Source: Carpediemonas membranifera
Lineage: Eukaryota > Fornicata
Direction: 5' to 3'
NCBI GenBank assembly: GCA_019828565.1
Contig: JAHDYR010000038.1
Location: 496,001-560,000 of the forward strand
DNA: 64,000 nucleotides
Below the pieces are notes generated by a model. That model did not search any database. It was not told where the DNA came from and saw only the letters and a program-made list of their open reading frames with translations. Position numbers and translations under genes: made by a program. Every line of letters starts with the position of its first letter. The stretch's first letter is position 1. Below are positions 44,101 through 54,837 of the stretch, one piece after another.

Positions 44101-45684
44101 CTCTACGCAGTCATATACTGCATCACCCGGCCAGAGTTTAGCCAGATTCTCAAGCTGAAGCCATTCACCGTACTCACAGATCACAAGAACATCGTGTGGA
44201 TGATTCGCAAGGCTGAGGAAGGGACGCGCAAGCTCACGCGATGGAGACTCATCCTATCCGAGTACCCCTTCGACATCATGCATATCGCAGGGACAAATAA
44301 CGTCGTCGCGGACGCCCTCTCCCGCCCCAGCGGCGCGGCGATCAGCGAAATCGCCAGCAGCACCCACCGCTTCGACATTCAGCAGGCCCACGCTGGAGCC
44401 AACGGCCATGCTTCGATCAAACAAACGATCGCCCATCTCAAGGAAGCCGGCAAGACCTGGTCTTCCATGAACTCAGACGTCGCGGAGCACGTCGCGACTT
44501 GCCCAGTCTGCCAGAAGCTCAAATCCCACCCCATCGCCAAGGCCCAGTGGCATACGACCCAGAAGACCCGCCCATTCGAGGCGGTGCAGATAGACACGCT
44601 CGGCCCGCTTCCAAAGACGAATGGCCTCGCTCACGTGATCGTGTTCATCGACGTCTTCAGCAAGTTCACTGTGCTCAAGCCGGTTGCGTCAACCTCGGCA
44701 GAAGAAGCCGCCGACGCGATGCTCCAGGTGTGGTCGCTCTTCGGCGCACCCAGCCTGATCCAGACAGACCAGGGAAGTCAGTTCAAGAACTCAACCATCG
44801 CCGCTCTCAACAAGAAGATCAGCCTGAACCACAGGTTCTCCACGGCGTACCACCCACAGAGTAACGGCGTTGTCGAGAGAGTCAATGGGACCATCATGCG
44901 CAGACTGCGCGCCCTGCTACTAGACTCAGAAACGACCGACTGGCCCGCACTTATCCCAATCGTGCAACACATTATCAACACTTCGACACACTCGACTACC
45001 GGCTTCACGCCGTTCGAGCTGCTTTTCGGACACACGTCCGCGCTCACGGCCCTCCCGGAGTCACGCATCATCAGCGCCGCCAAGGCGACGCAAGACACAC
45101 CTACCATCCAGGCCATTAACGCATTCCACACCGACATACAGGCCATGCACGACGCAGCCCGCGCGAAGATCGCCGCATACGAGCGTCACAAGGCCGCACA
45201 AACCCAACCGGCGGACAACTTCGACTGGAAACTCGAACGCCTAGTGCTCCTGAGATATCCTCACAAGGCCCCATCCAAGATTCTGCCTCCAGTCCGCGGC
45301 CCGCTACAACTCCTCAGGGAAGGGAAGAGCCCCAACACATTCGTCCTCCGTGACCTCGTCACCAAGTCCGAGCTGCTCGTCCACCAGGACCGCCTCATTC
45401 GCTTCGACCCAGGCACAGCAGACCTCAAGACACTCGAGCGCATCGCCGCATACGAACAAGACGAACAACAAGTCTCCGCCATCGTCGGCCACCGCGAGCG
45501 CAACCGACGCCTCGAGCTCCTCGTCCACTGGGAAGGCCTAGAAGACTCCGAGGACTCGTACATTCCGTATAACGCATATTACGACCGCCTCGCCGCCCTG
45601 GATGACTACCTACGCCTCAACCCAGGTCTCACGCCCCTCTTCGCACGTTACAAGCGGAAGTTCCGGGGCAATGGCCGCCGTTAG
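41138..45684 (+). CDS. Element 2 gag-pol polyprotein (one frame slip)
   Basis: Gag (about residues 1-420) ends with a WCDRHGWNSKHTTKDC knuckle. The protease follows (KLDTGADVCVIS and MLIGKDLLRHIGY), then reverse transcriptase (VAFNDLNDATKDDAFPLPD, ASLDLRSGYWQQ). The frame changes at a TTT run (43465-43467) just before the YVDD box and continues to 45684 with RNase H (LETDASTIAAGGVLWQ), integrase (QIDTLGPLP, QTDQGSQFKN, SNGVVERVNGT) and a chromodomain-like C-terminus (LELLVHWEGLEDSEDSY). A chromodomain places it with chromoviruses; these direct integration to marked chromatin. Confidence 0.9.
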
Positions 45685-45712
45685 CTGGCTAGCTTCGCCT
45701 TGAGGAGGGAAG

Positions 45713-45769
45713 TGAGAGCCAGTGCAGTTTATGTAAACAGATCTACCTGCGCAAGCCAACAATGGCACA
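45713..45769 (+). repeat. Element 2 3' LTR (57 bp)
   Basis: Identical to the 5' copy and preceded by the polypurine tract at about 45702-45712. Confidence 0.88.
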
Positions 45770-47051
45770 GAGGTCGTCGCCGTCGTCTGAATTGCCGTCT
45801 TCGTCGAAGAGCTCGTCGATGAACTCGTGGGGGAACGGCGCAAACTCCGATGTATCCTCGGTGGTCGTCGTTGGAAGTGAGATGTGGATGCCTTGATCCG
45901 TCATCAGGCCGATGTGGCGAAGGACATCAGCTCCTAGGAGCATCTTGCTGGATTTTCCCGGGATGACGGGGATGATCCAAGAAAGCTGAACGGGATGTGG
46001 GATGATGTCAGCGATCGTAATAGTGGCTTCGATTGCTGTCTTATCCTCAATCAGGCGTTGATCTGCCGCTTTGAGCTGTAAATCGTGCGTGGTGATCTTG
46101 ATGTTGTCGTTTTGCTTCAGATCGTTGAATGTCTTGGCGGAAATGCACGTTCTTGCTGCAGCTGGATCTATCTTAGCTACTATCTCCGTGTTAGCGACCT
46201 TGATGGTGTGATAGATGGCTTTTCCCGAGGCGCGGTGATCTTCGACTTCGTCGATATCGGAGTCGAGTCGGATGACTCGTAGAGCTCGTTGACGTCGCTC
46301 TCGAGGCGGTTAGTGTGAGCGTTGCGCTTCCAGGCCTTCCTGGGGCCTGAGTTCTGGGGGTCAGCTTGGCGGGACTGATGGGTATGGCCCGAGGGCTGTG
46401 GCGGCGGATTGGGCCTTGTCTGGCCGCTCTGGCGCGGCTGTTGTCGTTGGCCTTGCTGTTGAGCCGGGCGCTGTTGGCCTTGCTGAGGGGTAAGACGTTG
46501 CTGGCCGGAAGGGCGGTCTGAGCTGTGGCTCAAGGCCTTGCACTGGGCCGAGGTGTGTGACGTGTTGTAGCCGTGGTAGTCGCAGTACTTCCTCAGGCTT
46601 CGGGGGATGAAGTACTTCGACTTATCCTTGAACTGGACATATGGGTCATCGCCGCTGACCTTCCTTGCCTGCGGCTTTCTGCCTGCTGTCGTGGCGCAGT
46701 TGGGCTGGCTCTTGGCTGGCGGTTGGACCTTTTTCGGCGAATGCGCGCCAGGGCGTGATGATCATTCCGTCGTGGTCTTCGTCGAGTTCTGCGAGAGCGT
46801 CTAGAACGCTGTCGACGGTGCCATCGGCTTCTATCTCGGCCTTATAGATGGCCTTAGCCTCCTTCGTGTAGCCAATGAGCGCTAGTTCCCTGATCTTCGC
46901 GATCAGCGCGGCTTCGTGGAGCTGTTCGTAGTTCGGGGCCTCGATGGCGGGATTGATTTCATCGACGGCCTCTCGAAGGCGTTGGATGGCCACTCGATGT
47001 GTTGCGGCCTTTCCATAAAGCTCGTTCGAAATATTGAGGGAGATGAGGCGG
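45770..47051 (-). CDS. Element 1 gag C-terminal half, zinc motif and protease
   Basis: From 47051 down: gag capsid-like region (MAIQRLREAVDEINPAIEA), a Gln-rich linker, the CxxHGxxxxHTxxxC-type knuckle (YCDYHGYNTSHTSAQC near 46560) and a degenerate aspartic protease (KIDPAAARTCIS, then KMLLGADVLRHIG). Several frame changes separate these parts. The last codons before 45770 run directly into those after element 2. Confidence 0.7.
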
Positions 47052-47173
47052 TGTTGTGGGTCCTACCCAAAGTTACACAGATTTACGTTATATTTAATAG
47101 TCAAGGAGTTTCTCCTCGACACCCTTGTGTCGAGTCTTCTCCTCAGTAAAAGTTCAACACCCATTGAACCACA
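47052..47173 (+). repeat. Element 3 5' LTR (122 bp)
   Basis: Identical to 52874-52995. Contains an internal hairpin-like CTCCTCGACACCC/GTGTCGAG stretch (about 47110-47140). Confidence 0.9.
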
Positions 47174-47194
47174 GTACTAGTACTACCAAAACAT

Positions 47195-50100
47195 ATGGGT
47201 ACGGAAACTTACAGAAGCCTGAAGAAGAATCCGCCTCTCCTGAAGAAGTCCTCCATGGACGCTCTTTTGGACTTTGCGGATAACCTCCACGATCATCGCG
47301 CCTTAGGCGGCCGCGATGATGTTATTGACCTCATCGAGCCTAGCATAGCAGAGCTAGCAGGCCTTAACGACGACGAAGAGGTTGAAGACACTCCTCTCCT
47401 GCTCTCCGCGAAGCTCCGTAAGAAACGTCGTGTCGCAGCCCAAGATGAACGAGTCCTCAAGCGCCTCGGTGCTGCCCTTCGACCTTCTCGCCCGAGCATG
47501 CGTCTACAGCTCTTCCGAGTCCCCGCCAAGTCCTTCGAGCCTGATGAGGTTGCTCGAGTGAACCGCCGATTCAATCTGCTCTTGAAGCTCGTTCAACCCG
47601 AAGATCCCGAGGACGTCTTGAAGGAGACGTACAGCCGCTGCTTCAAGTTCCCCAACAACAGTCGCATCATGTATCGAGTCAGAGAATCAACGGAGCGCAA
47701 GGATCTCAAGGACGCAATGGCTGATGTCCTCGTCATGTCACGCGACCTCAAGGAGTCCAAGGAGATGATCGCTTCCTTCGGCGCTGCGGGGGTCTCCGAC
47801 TCACAGCGTACCAACACCACGCCCTCCCATACACGGCACACGGGGAGCGGTCCGAAGAACCCTCATCGACGCGAGCCTGACCGCACGAACGTAGCCCCCT
47901 CAAAAGGCAAGCCGATCGACAAGCCCAAGCACGAGAAGAAGCCATTCGTGTGCTTCAACTGCGGTAAGGTCGGTCACTCCGCTCGCCGATGCCCTGCTCC
48001 GAAGACAACCTGTTCCAAGTGCCAGAAGCCGGGCCACCGAGCTGAATTCTGCCGTTCTGAGGTAAATTCAGCTCGTTGTGTGTTTTCTCTCGGTTCCCGT
48101 CAGAGTGTCCTTCCCACCGTCAAGGCTAGCATTCTTAAGCAAGTCGTGTCCGTCCTGTTCGACTCGGGCGCTGACTGCGCAACCATTGACCCCAAGCTCT
48201 GCTACGGCAAGGCAGTGAAGTGGATCTCACACGAGAAGACACTTATCGAGACAGTGGGCGGCGTCAGAGAGGCCGAGGGTCAGGTATCCTTCCGCCTCGT
48301 CTTAGCGCCCTCGCCATTCACTCCGCGCGGATGCTCTATCACTATTAAGGCCTACGTCCTGTCGACCGCTTTCGATGTATGCCTGGGTTACCCTCAGATG
48401 GTGGAGATCGGCCTTCTCCCTTCGTTGTCTGAGCCTACCAGCGAGCTCGCAGCCAGCGACGAACCACCTACATTCGAGAAGTACGTCGCGCAAGCCAGAG
48501 CCATGTCCTCTTCCTTTTCTCAGAGGCAGGCCGACATCCTCAAGCGTTACGCCCGGACATTCGTGGACCGTACCGAGCCAAGCCGGCTCGAACCGTATGA
48601 TTTGGTCCTCAAGGGCGACAGAGTCGTACACATTCGGCCGTACTATGTTCCCCCGCCGAAAGTCCCGATCATTCAAGAGCACATTAATACGCTCCTGGCA
48701 AAGCGCTACATCGAGGCATGCCAGTCTCAATACGCGAGCCCTACCATCATAGTTCCAAAGAAGGGGGGAAAGACGCGTTTTGTCGTCGACTTCCGCGAGA
48801 TCAATCAACTAACGGAACCATTCGACTACCCCATCCCTCGCATAGACGAAGTTCTCACTCAACTGTCCGGAAAGTCTGTGTTCGCTACCCTAGACTTGTC
48901 AGCAGGATACCATCAGATCCCTCTTACTGAACGGTGCCGTCACCTAACCGCCTTCCGTACTGTTTTTGGTCAATACCAATATACACGGATGCCCTTCGGC
49001 TTACGTAACGCCGGAGCGTACTTCCAGAGGGCGATGGAAGACGGGTTCAAGGGTCTGGTGGGCTCCGCCTGTGTCATATACATTGATGACATCATCGTCA
49101 TGGGTGCGGATGAGGACGAGTACCTGGGAAACCTCGAAAAAGTCATGCAACGCGTTGACAAGCTTAACCTTCAGCTCGGCCGAGATAAGTGCCAGTTCGG
49201 TCGGCAAGAGGTCGAGTTCCTCGGGTGGATCATATCCCAAGGCAGCGTGAAGATCTCACCCCAGCGGACCGAAGATATCGCGAACCTCAAGCTGTCTTCA
49301 TCCACGAAGGGCATGCAGGGTCTCAACGGATTCCTCAACTATTTCCGCGATTACATACCCAACTTCGCGGTCCGAGCTAAGCCTCTGCTAGACGCCATGT
49401 CCGGTCGGCAGACCCCCTCGAGACGTTCTTCAGAAGTCGCTGGACGATCTGAAACAAGCTTTATGTTCGGCCGACGCTCTAGCCATGTTCGACGCGACTA
49501 AGCCTCACACCGTCATGACTGACGCATCCGATGTCGGGTACGGAGCAGTCTTACTCCAAGAGGGCCGACCAGTTTGCTATATGTCGCGTGCGTTCAACGA
49601 CGTCCAGTCACGCTGGTGTACCGGTGAGAAAGAAGCCTACGCTATCGTGGCAGCGTTACAACGATGGCGCAAGTTCCTGTGCTGGGAGAGCTTTACTATT
49701 CTCACGGATCACCGGAACCTACTCTATATGTACCGGTCCACCAACGCCAAGGTCCGCCGGTGGGCTGATTCGATCGCCGATTTAGATTTCACCCTACAGC
49801 ACATCGCCGGTCTGGACAACGGTGGAGCCGACGGTCTCTCGAGAGTATTCTCCATGCAACAGGCGTCGAGGGATCAGGTATCCCGCGCTCATCTCACAGC
49901 AGGAGCTCATCTGTCTCGCCGGATGACAACCGAGCAACTTAGGGCCGACGGTTTGTCTGTCTCCCGTCAAGTCGTAGACGACGTGATTACCGCGTGTCCA
50001 GAGTGCCAAGTCTTGGCCCGCCCTCCTGTTGATACACCCGACGGCCTGCATACAGCTGTAGACCTCCCGTTCCGGCGTGTGGCCATTGACACCATGGGTC

Positions 50101-51131
50101 CGCTACCGACGGTCAACGGCCTGTCCTACGTGACAGTAATGATCGACATGTGCTCCCGCTGGACAGAGCTAGTCCCGGTCAACAGCACCTCAGCCAAAGA
50201 CGCAGCCAACGCATTGGTCAACACCTGGATTCTACGATACGGATGCCCCGAAGTCGTCCAATCGGATGGGGGCTCAGAGTTCAAAAACGCTCTGTTCAAA
50301 CGCCTCTCCGAAGAGATGGGGTTCGACGTCCACATAACGACAGCATACCATCCCCAGAGCAACGGTGTCGTCGAACGCGCGAACAAGGAGGTCGAACGCA
50401 TCCTCAGAGCCAGGAAGCTGGAGTTAAGGAATAACGATTGGGTAGCACACCTACCAGTCGCCCAATTCTTGGTCAACTCAATGCCCAGGATCCCGACCCG
50501 GTTGACTCCGGCCGAGATCATGTTTGGCGCCAATTTATCAATACCGTCATCGATCTATATCACGGATGCCGCCTCGGCTGGTCCGCCACAGTCGAAGCTA
50601 GCCGCAGCCGATGCCGCCATCCAACTCGCCAAAGCAAGGATTAGAGCCATGCGCGAAGACGCTCTCGCAAAGGCAACCTCATCGAGAAGCGAGATATTGA
50701 GCCGTTTCGTGCTGGTCAAATACTACCCAAGACCACCGAGCAAGCTAGCCCCGGGCTGGCGCGGCCCCATGAGGCGTGTCGCAGCCGTCAAACGTGATGG
50801 TGTTGTCGTCGCATATGAGGTACAAGACCTCAGTCAGTCAGCGGACGGTCCAACTATCAAGGTAGACGCGGCACGTGTGCGAAGATTTGACCCAGGCAAG
50901 CTCTCGGAGCAACAGATCTATGACCTCGCAGCCGCTTCCGTCGATGAGTGGCATGTCGAGCGCATCTCACGCTCTAGAGGCTCGGGCCCCAAGTCAAGGC
51001 GCGAGTACCTCGTACACTGGGTCGGATTCGAGGATTCAGAGGCTTCATTCGAACCTTATTCGCACGTCAAAGATTTGGAAGCCCTCGATACATATTTGAA
51101 GTCTGACCAAGCCAAGCGTGACGGTCTGTAA
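47195..51131 (+). CDS. Element 3 gag-pol polyprotein (one frame slip)
   Basis: Gag (about residues 1-240) is followed by two CCHC knuckles (CFNCGKVGHSARRC and CSKCQKPGHRAEFC), protease (LFDSGADCATIDPK) and reverse transcriptase (VVDFREINQLTEPFDYP, ATLDLSAGYHQIPL, YIDD). The frame changes at a CCCCC run (49413-49417) and resumes as RNase H (VMTDASDVGYGAVLLQ), integrase with a zinc HHCC region ending CPECQ, the DDE motif (AIDTMGPLP, QSDGGSEFKN, SNGVVERANKE) and a good chromodomain (EWHVERI...REYLVHWVGFEDSEASFEP). Confidence 0.92.
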
Positions 51132-51173
51132 AACTTCTCAACATCGAAGCTGTATCCTCGAGGAACAAACGAT

Positions 51174-52257
51174 TTATTCAGAGCTAGATTCCTCGTCTTC
51201 CGTCTCCTCCGTGTCCGTCAGCTCGACCAACCAAGTCGGGTCAGCGTGGCGCTCAAGGGCGTTCTCAGCCAAGTACTCTCGCACACACCGGACAAGGCAG
51301 AGATCAGCGTTGAGGGACACGATGCTGAGTCCCGAGTATCCGTCATACTGCAGGATCAACACAAAAGACCCGGGACCACAAGTCGTCTTCAGATACTCGT
51401 GACGGACTACGCACGTGACAGTGTAGTAGCGGTCCGGATCAGAGACCTGAAGCGGCTCCCAGTGAGCCTCATCGCCAATGGCGGGCAGGTAGCCGTCGTG
51501 GCACAAGCGGCTGACCAGGGTTGCCCAGAAGTCGTTGGGAGCCGGGATGCGCCGGCTGATGCCGTAGACAGCGACACGGAAGTAGTCCGGTGCGAGGACG
51601 AGGACCAACAGGCGGTTAAGATATCCGCGCGCTGTAGTGTCCGACTTGACCCCGCCGGCAGTCCGCACAGCCGCCACGAGAGCTGCAGAGTAGTGACCAT
51701 TACCGGGTGAAGATCCACCCAGCGTGATGTCGCGGCCCCGGATCGCGGCCGACACGATGTCGCCATCGGACAAGCGCTTCCTGCCGAGCTTGAGGTGGGC
51801 CCTCACACCGGCAAGCGCGACCTGGCAATGAGCCACGAGAGCCAAGACCTGCTGGGTCAGCTTCACGTCCTGCACTACGGCTGCGTCGTTCAGACGACCT
51901 TGCTCAATAGCGTCAAAGATTCGCTGGAGCGGCAGCTCGATGGAGTTGGTGTAACCTTCCAGGCGTCGGGCAACCTCGGCCTTGATGTCGTGGGGCATCA
52001 GAGTCGTCATCGTCAGGGTGCGAGTGATGCGTTCTGAGGCTTGCACGCGGTGACTATATAACCTCACGGTTGATGTTTGTTACTTACAGATTGTCGGTGA
52101 CCATGCGCTTGCGTCCACGATACTTCTGAGCGCGAAGGGAACGACAAACGGACGTATGGGCAACAATAAGTGGCCTAGCCAGATCGTCATCACCAAGTTC
52201 GGTGATTTTGGCACGAATTTCCTTCAGAACGGCCTCTACGGCTGTGTTGTCCGACAT
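51174..52257 (-). CDS. Antisense gene inside element 3, one 34-nt intron, 349 aa, unknown
   Basis: Two exons: 52088-52257 and 51174-52053, with a 34-nt intron (52054-52087; donor GTAAGT, acceptor TATAG). Start is MSDNTAVEAVLKEIR at 52257. The product is mostly helical in its first half, with a Lys/Arg patch (RAQKYRGRKRM). A beta-rich second half follows (YYTVTCVVRHEYLK, SFVLILQYDGYSG) and an acidic C-terminus. I recognise no family. It converges tail to tail with pol (42 nt between stops). Because it is antisense, its intron cannot be removed from the element's own genomic RNA, so it can persist through retrotransposition. Confidence 0.72.
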
Positions 52258-52873
52258 CAAATGAGTTGACGGCGACATATCCTGCACATTTCTCGGAAAC
52301 GGTCGAAGGAACAACTAACAAGGTCATCTTAGTCTTCAAGCATGCATTTATTGTCGGTAATAAGGCATTAGGAGCTTCCTAGTGCTCCTTCCGGTCAGTT
52401 TGATGTTGTTATTCAAGTACAGTTGGACGCAGAAAATTAGAAGCCTCAGAACTCCTCAACGGAGCCGAATTGGAGCTTCTAAGTACGTTTTTCGGCGTCT
52501 GTGTGATTATGAGCGATAAGGGCTCAGCATTGGCAGTGTTTGCTAGAGCAATCGTTCTTGGCCTTCGAATTACATGGAATGGCATATAACACGTATAAGG
52601 TTTGTGAAGACGGCCTAGGAAGGCCGTGGAGGGGCAGTGGTAAGCCTTTCCGTCACGTTTCACCATTTTTGAAACAGAGCTCACATAGCGGTACCGCAGT
52701 TAGATCATGATACCATCATTTTGATTTCGTTCAGCTAGATGCGAAAGCACTCAGGCCATGGGGTTGCCAGCCCTATGAGTCACCGTTGGCGGTCGGGTGG
52801 CACCGTCCAGGCCTTTGGTGAAATGCTGACGTCAAGTCTCTCTGTCATGCCTATACCAGGCATGGAGGGGCAG
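52258..52873. other. Non-coding segment of element 3 before the 3' LTR
   Basis: About 615 nt between the antisense gene's start and the LTR. It should hold the antisense promoter. A short inverted repeat ACGGCCT/AGGCCGT lies near 52611. A 91-codon minus frame (52409-52684) is present but looks like chance. Confidence 0.5.
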
Positions 52874-52995
52874 TGTTGTGGGTCCTACCCAAAGTTACAC
52901 AGATTTACGTTATATTTAATAGTCAAGGAGTTTCTCCTCGACACCCTTGTGTCGAGTCTTCTCCTCAGTAAAAGTTCAACACCCATTGAACCACA
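52874..52995 (+). repeat. Element 3 3' LTR (122 bp)
   Basis: Identical to the 5' copy; followed by the GCGG duplication and then element 1's gag. Confidence 0.9.
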
Positions 52996-53170
52996 GCGGG
53001 CGCCGGCATCGAGTGACGGAAGCAGAGTCATGAAAAGATGGGGGGCGATCGCGTCGGCCTCGTCCGCAAGCTGCTGTCGTATGTCGGGGGCGTCGTGGCC
53101 TGACTCCCATACTGTAAGAATGGCTAGAGTCTCCCGGGAGATACCCTGGAGATACTCCAAAAAGTGCAAG
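52996..53170 (-). CDS. Element 1 gag fragment, 5' piece
   Basis: A short gag stretch ending DAGAR at the element 3 insertion site. Similarity to element 2's gag covers about 30 residues. Upstream of about 53170 the sequence becomes AT-rich and palindromic, so the element seems cut there. Confidence 0.6.
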
Positions 53171-53180
53171 AAAAAATGAG

Positions 53181-53252
53181 ATTCACTAGAATCTGTTTCA
53201 CATTTCACATATTTCACAAGAATATGTGAAATGAGAAGCAAAGCTAGTGAAT
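53181..53252. promoter_or_regulatory. Nested palindrome with TTTCACA arms
   Basis: Outer arms ATTCACTAG (53181) and CTAGTGAAT (53244) enclose inner arms TTTCACATATT (53203) and AATATGTGAAA (53221). It marks the junction between element 1 and the following gene island, and shares the TTTCACA half-site with the palindrome at 60681. Role unknown: operator, terminator or an element end. Confidence 0.5.
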
Positions 53253-53259
53253 GTCATTT

Positions 53260-53476
53260 TTACTTGTCCCTCATCGTCTGTATGGCATCTATAAACAAAT
53301 CGCGTATCTCTTGCAGCAGAAACTCTGTGTCATTCACCCTTTTGTTGATTTCTTCTTCCTTTCGCAAGCCCTGAGCAGTTTTTCGGATTATTTTGTAAGA
53401 ATCTTGTACTTTGGCAACTTCCACGAGCCCTGACGTTACCGTTTCTACCTTTTGGTGGCTAGTTGCTCGAATCATG
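53260..53476 (-). CDS. Small coiled-coil protein, about 71 aa
   Basis: A single short frame (start 53476, MIRATSHQKVET) rich in E, K, I and L with heptad spacing (RKEEEINKRVNDTEFLLQEI). No domain is recognisable. It sits between the palindrome and the zinc-finger gene. Modest support. Confidence 0.4.
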
Positions 53477-53570
53477 ATCGACAAATGTCGCAGTTTTAGG
53501 TATTGTCAATGCCAGGAGTCTACGTAAATAGACAAATGTAACAACGTAAACAGCTTGGATAGAAATTCTC

Positions 53571-54794
53571 ATGAATTCAGAAGTGTCTGTACCAGAACCT
53601 ATTGCTGCTACGCCCCCCATCAGACAGTATGGCAACAGTAAGCTCGCAAATCTCCGTCGTTCATTTGTTACAGCCGTTGTTTCTTCAGTATTTGAGGACG
53701 ACGAGGCAACTGACCTCGGCTTGAGTGCACGCGACATCCATAAGGTACTTCTGGAGGTCCAGCGCAGGGTCGCCGCCGAATGCCCTGGGTTCAAGTCAAT
53801 TGAACTCCGGGAACAGGTCAGGCGGACGACTGTTGTCGGCGTTACTACGTTTATAACAGCAGTTAGACCCTCTGCGGAGTACAATGGCTCTGTCATGCAG
53901 CACATTGCTGTCCGTAGTCAGCCCTGCCATGCCGAGTTCCGCCAGATGCTCTCAGAAGTTCTCTCAGATGCTGGACTGAACGATGTTTCCGACTCAATCA
54001 GCCTTGAGAACTTGCCTGTGATCAACCGGGTGAGATATAAGCCTGTCAAGCAAAAGGCAACGGTCAAATCGACCCCGACTACGATGATCAAGGCAGAGAT
54101 CCCACCGATACGGTCGACTACGCAACTGTCTTCACTTGGTGTTGGTGATGAAGCAGACACACCTCAGTCAACGACAGATCGATCGGTGCCGGTTCGGAAG
54201 AAGATCGTCTTTGACGACGAGGAAGCCAAGCGACCCAGGCTTGGTGACGACGATCTGCAGCAGGTGTCTAACAACGTGTCCGATGCTGTTGTTGACCGTA
54301 TTAAGGTCCTGATCAACGACGTTGTCTCAGAGACCCGTGTGAGAGACCCGCCTACCGAACCCGAGACATGTAAGACGACTTTCCTTAGCCTTCATCAGCG
54401 CAAAATGCTATTTGGATGTCTTGTGTGTGGTACCCCCGAGTGGTTCTTCAATCCAGACGGCACTACGTTCAGGAGATGCTGTGCTTGCAAAGGTTTCCTG
54501 CACGAGCAATGTGTCAGGACGAAGGGCAAGAAGGACTACTGTCCCGCGTGCTATATTACCGGCTCTAGCAACAAGTGCCAGGCGTGCAAAAAGGGCCTAA
54601 GATCCAAGAACACGAAGAAAGCAGAAGAACAGGCTTCTACTCTTCTTTGCTGCCGAGGCTGTCACTGGTGGTACTGTGAGCATTGCTCTGAGGAAGTGCA
54701 GTACACCATTGATGGCAAGTTGTACATCGTTCCCCTCTGCAGCAAATGTAAGGTTGTCTATAAGCGAGTAGAGGGCATGAGACCGATTGTTTAG
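53571..54794 (+). CDS. Cys/His-rich (PHD/RING-like) zinc-finger protein, 407 aa
   Basis: Residues 1-270 contain a helical region (LSARDIHKVLLEVQRRVAAEC) and a low-complexity linker. The last 130 residues carry a cysteine/histidine array: CLVCGTPEWF, CCACKGFLHEQCV, YCPACYI, KCQACKKGL, CCRGCHWWYCEHC and LCSKCK. The FLHEQCV and WWYCEHC elements are what one expects of PHD-type or RING-type cross-brace folds, probably two fused units. PHD fingers read histone tails; RINGs recruit E2 enzymes; which applies is unclear. Starts 19 codons after no obvious competitor, so the ATG at 53571 is reasonable. Confidence 0.7.
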   Translation: MNSEVSVPEPIAATPPIRQYGNSKLANLRRSFVTAVVSSVFEDDEATDLGLSARDIHKVLLEVQRRVAAECPGFKSIELREQVRRTTVVGVTTFITAVRPSAEYNGSVMQHIAVRSQPCHAEFRQMLSEVLSDAGLNDVSDSISLENLPVINRVRYKPVKQKATVKSTPTTMIKAEIPPIRSTTQLSSLGVGDEADTPQSTTDRSVPVRKKIVFDDEEAKRPRLGDDDLQQVSNNVSDAVVDRIKVLINDVVSETRVRDPPTEPETCKTTFLSLHQRKMLFGCLVCGTPEWFFNPDGTTFRRCCACKGFLHEQCVRTKGKKDYCPACYITGSSNKCQACKKGLRSKNTKKAEEQASTLLCCRGCHWWYCEHCSEEVQYTIDGKLYIVPLCSKCKVVYKRVEGMRPIV

Positions 54795-54837
54795 TGTTTA
54801 GTGAGAGATGATCATAAATTGTATATATATCTGTTTA

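Larger units (their letters stand above)
41089..45769 (+). mobile_element. Element 2: intact Ty3/gypsy element with 57-bp LTRs
   Basis: A 4681-bp element inserted in element 1. Identical 57-bp direct repeats (41089-41145 and 45713-45769) begin TG and end CA. Each is flanked by GAGG (41085-41088 and 45770-45773), a 4-bp target duplication. A purine tract GAGGAGGGAAG sits directly before the 3' LTR. The start codon of gag lies inside the last 8 bp of the 5' LTR. No tRNA-type primer site beginning TGG follows the 5' LTR. Confidence 0.88.
47052..52995 (+). mobile_element. Element 3: Ty3/gypsy chromovirus-like element with 122-bp LTRs and an antisense gene
   Basis: A 5944-bp element inserted in element 1's gag. 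Identical 122-bp repeats at 47052-47173 and 52874-52995 begin TG and end CA. Both sides carry the duplication GCGG (47048-47051, 52996-52999). A GGAGGGG purine run (52864-52870) precedes the 3' LTR. Beyond pol there is about 1.7 kb with a spliced minus-strand gene, unusual for this group. The identical LTRs point to a recent insertion. Confidence 0.9.
38143..53170 (-). mobile_element. Element 1: minus-strand Ty3/gypsy element, split by elements 2 and 3
   Basis: Coding pieces in transcript order: about 53170-52996 (gag), 47051-45770 (gag, zinc motif, protease) and 41088-38170 (reverse transcriptase, RNase H, integrase, chromodomain-like tail). Removing element 3 and element 2 with one copy of each 4-bp duplication joins the pieces in frame. 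The gag piece matches element 2's gag (DIRQQLADEADAIAPHLF versus SVRDQLRAEARTILPHLY). The gag N-terminus, expected to be some 200 residues longer, is missing, so the 5' end (about 53170) looks truncated. The lower border (about 38142) is inferred from where element 4 resumes. Confidence 0.75.

Noticed and set aside
41088-45769. Idea that the 58-nt repeats around element 2 are a long target-site duplication
   Set aside because: The repeat begins TG and ends CA, a polypurine tract precedes only the right copy, and a separate GAGG duplication lies outside, so they are LTRs.
52409-52684. 91-codon minus-strand frame in element 3
   Set aside because: No motif, no intron link to the antisense gene, and composition like non-coding sequence.
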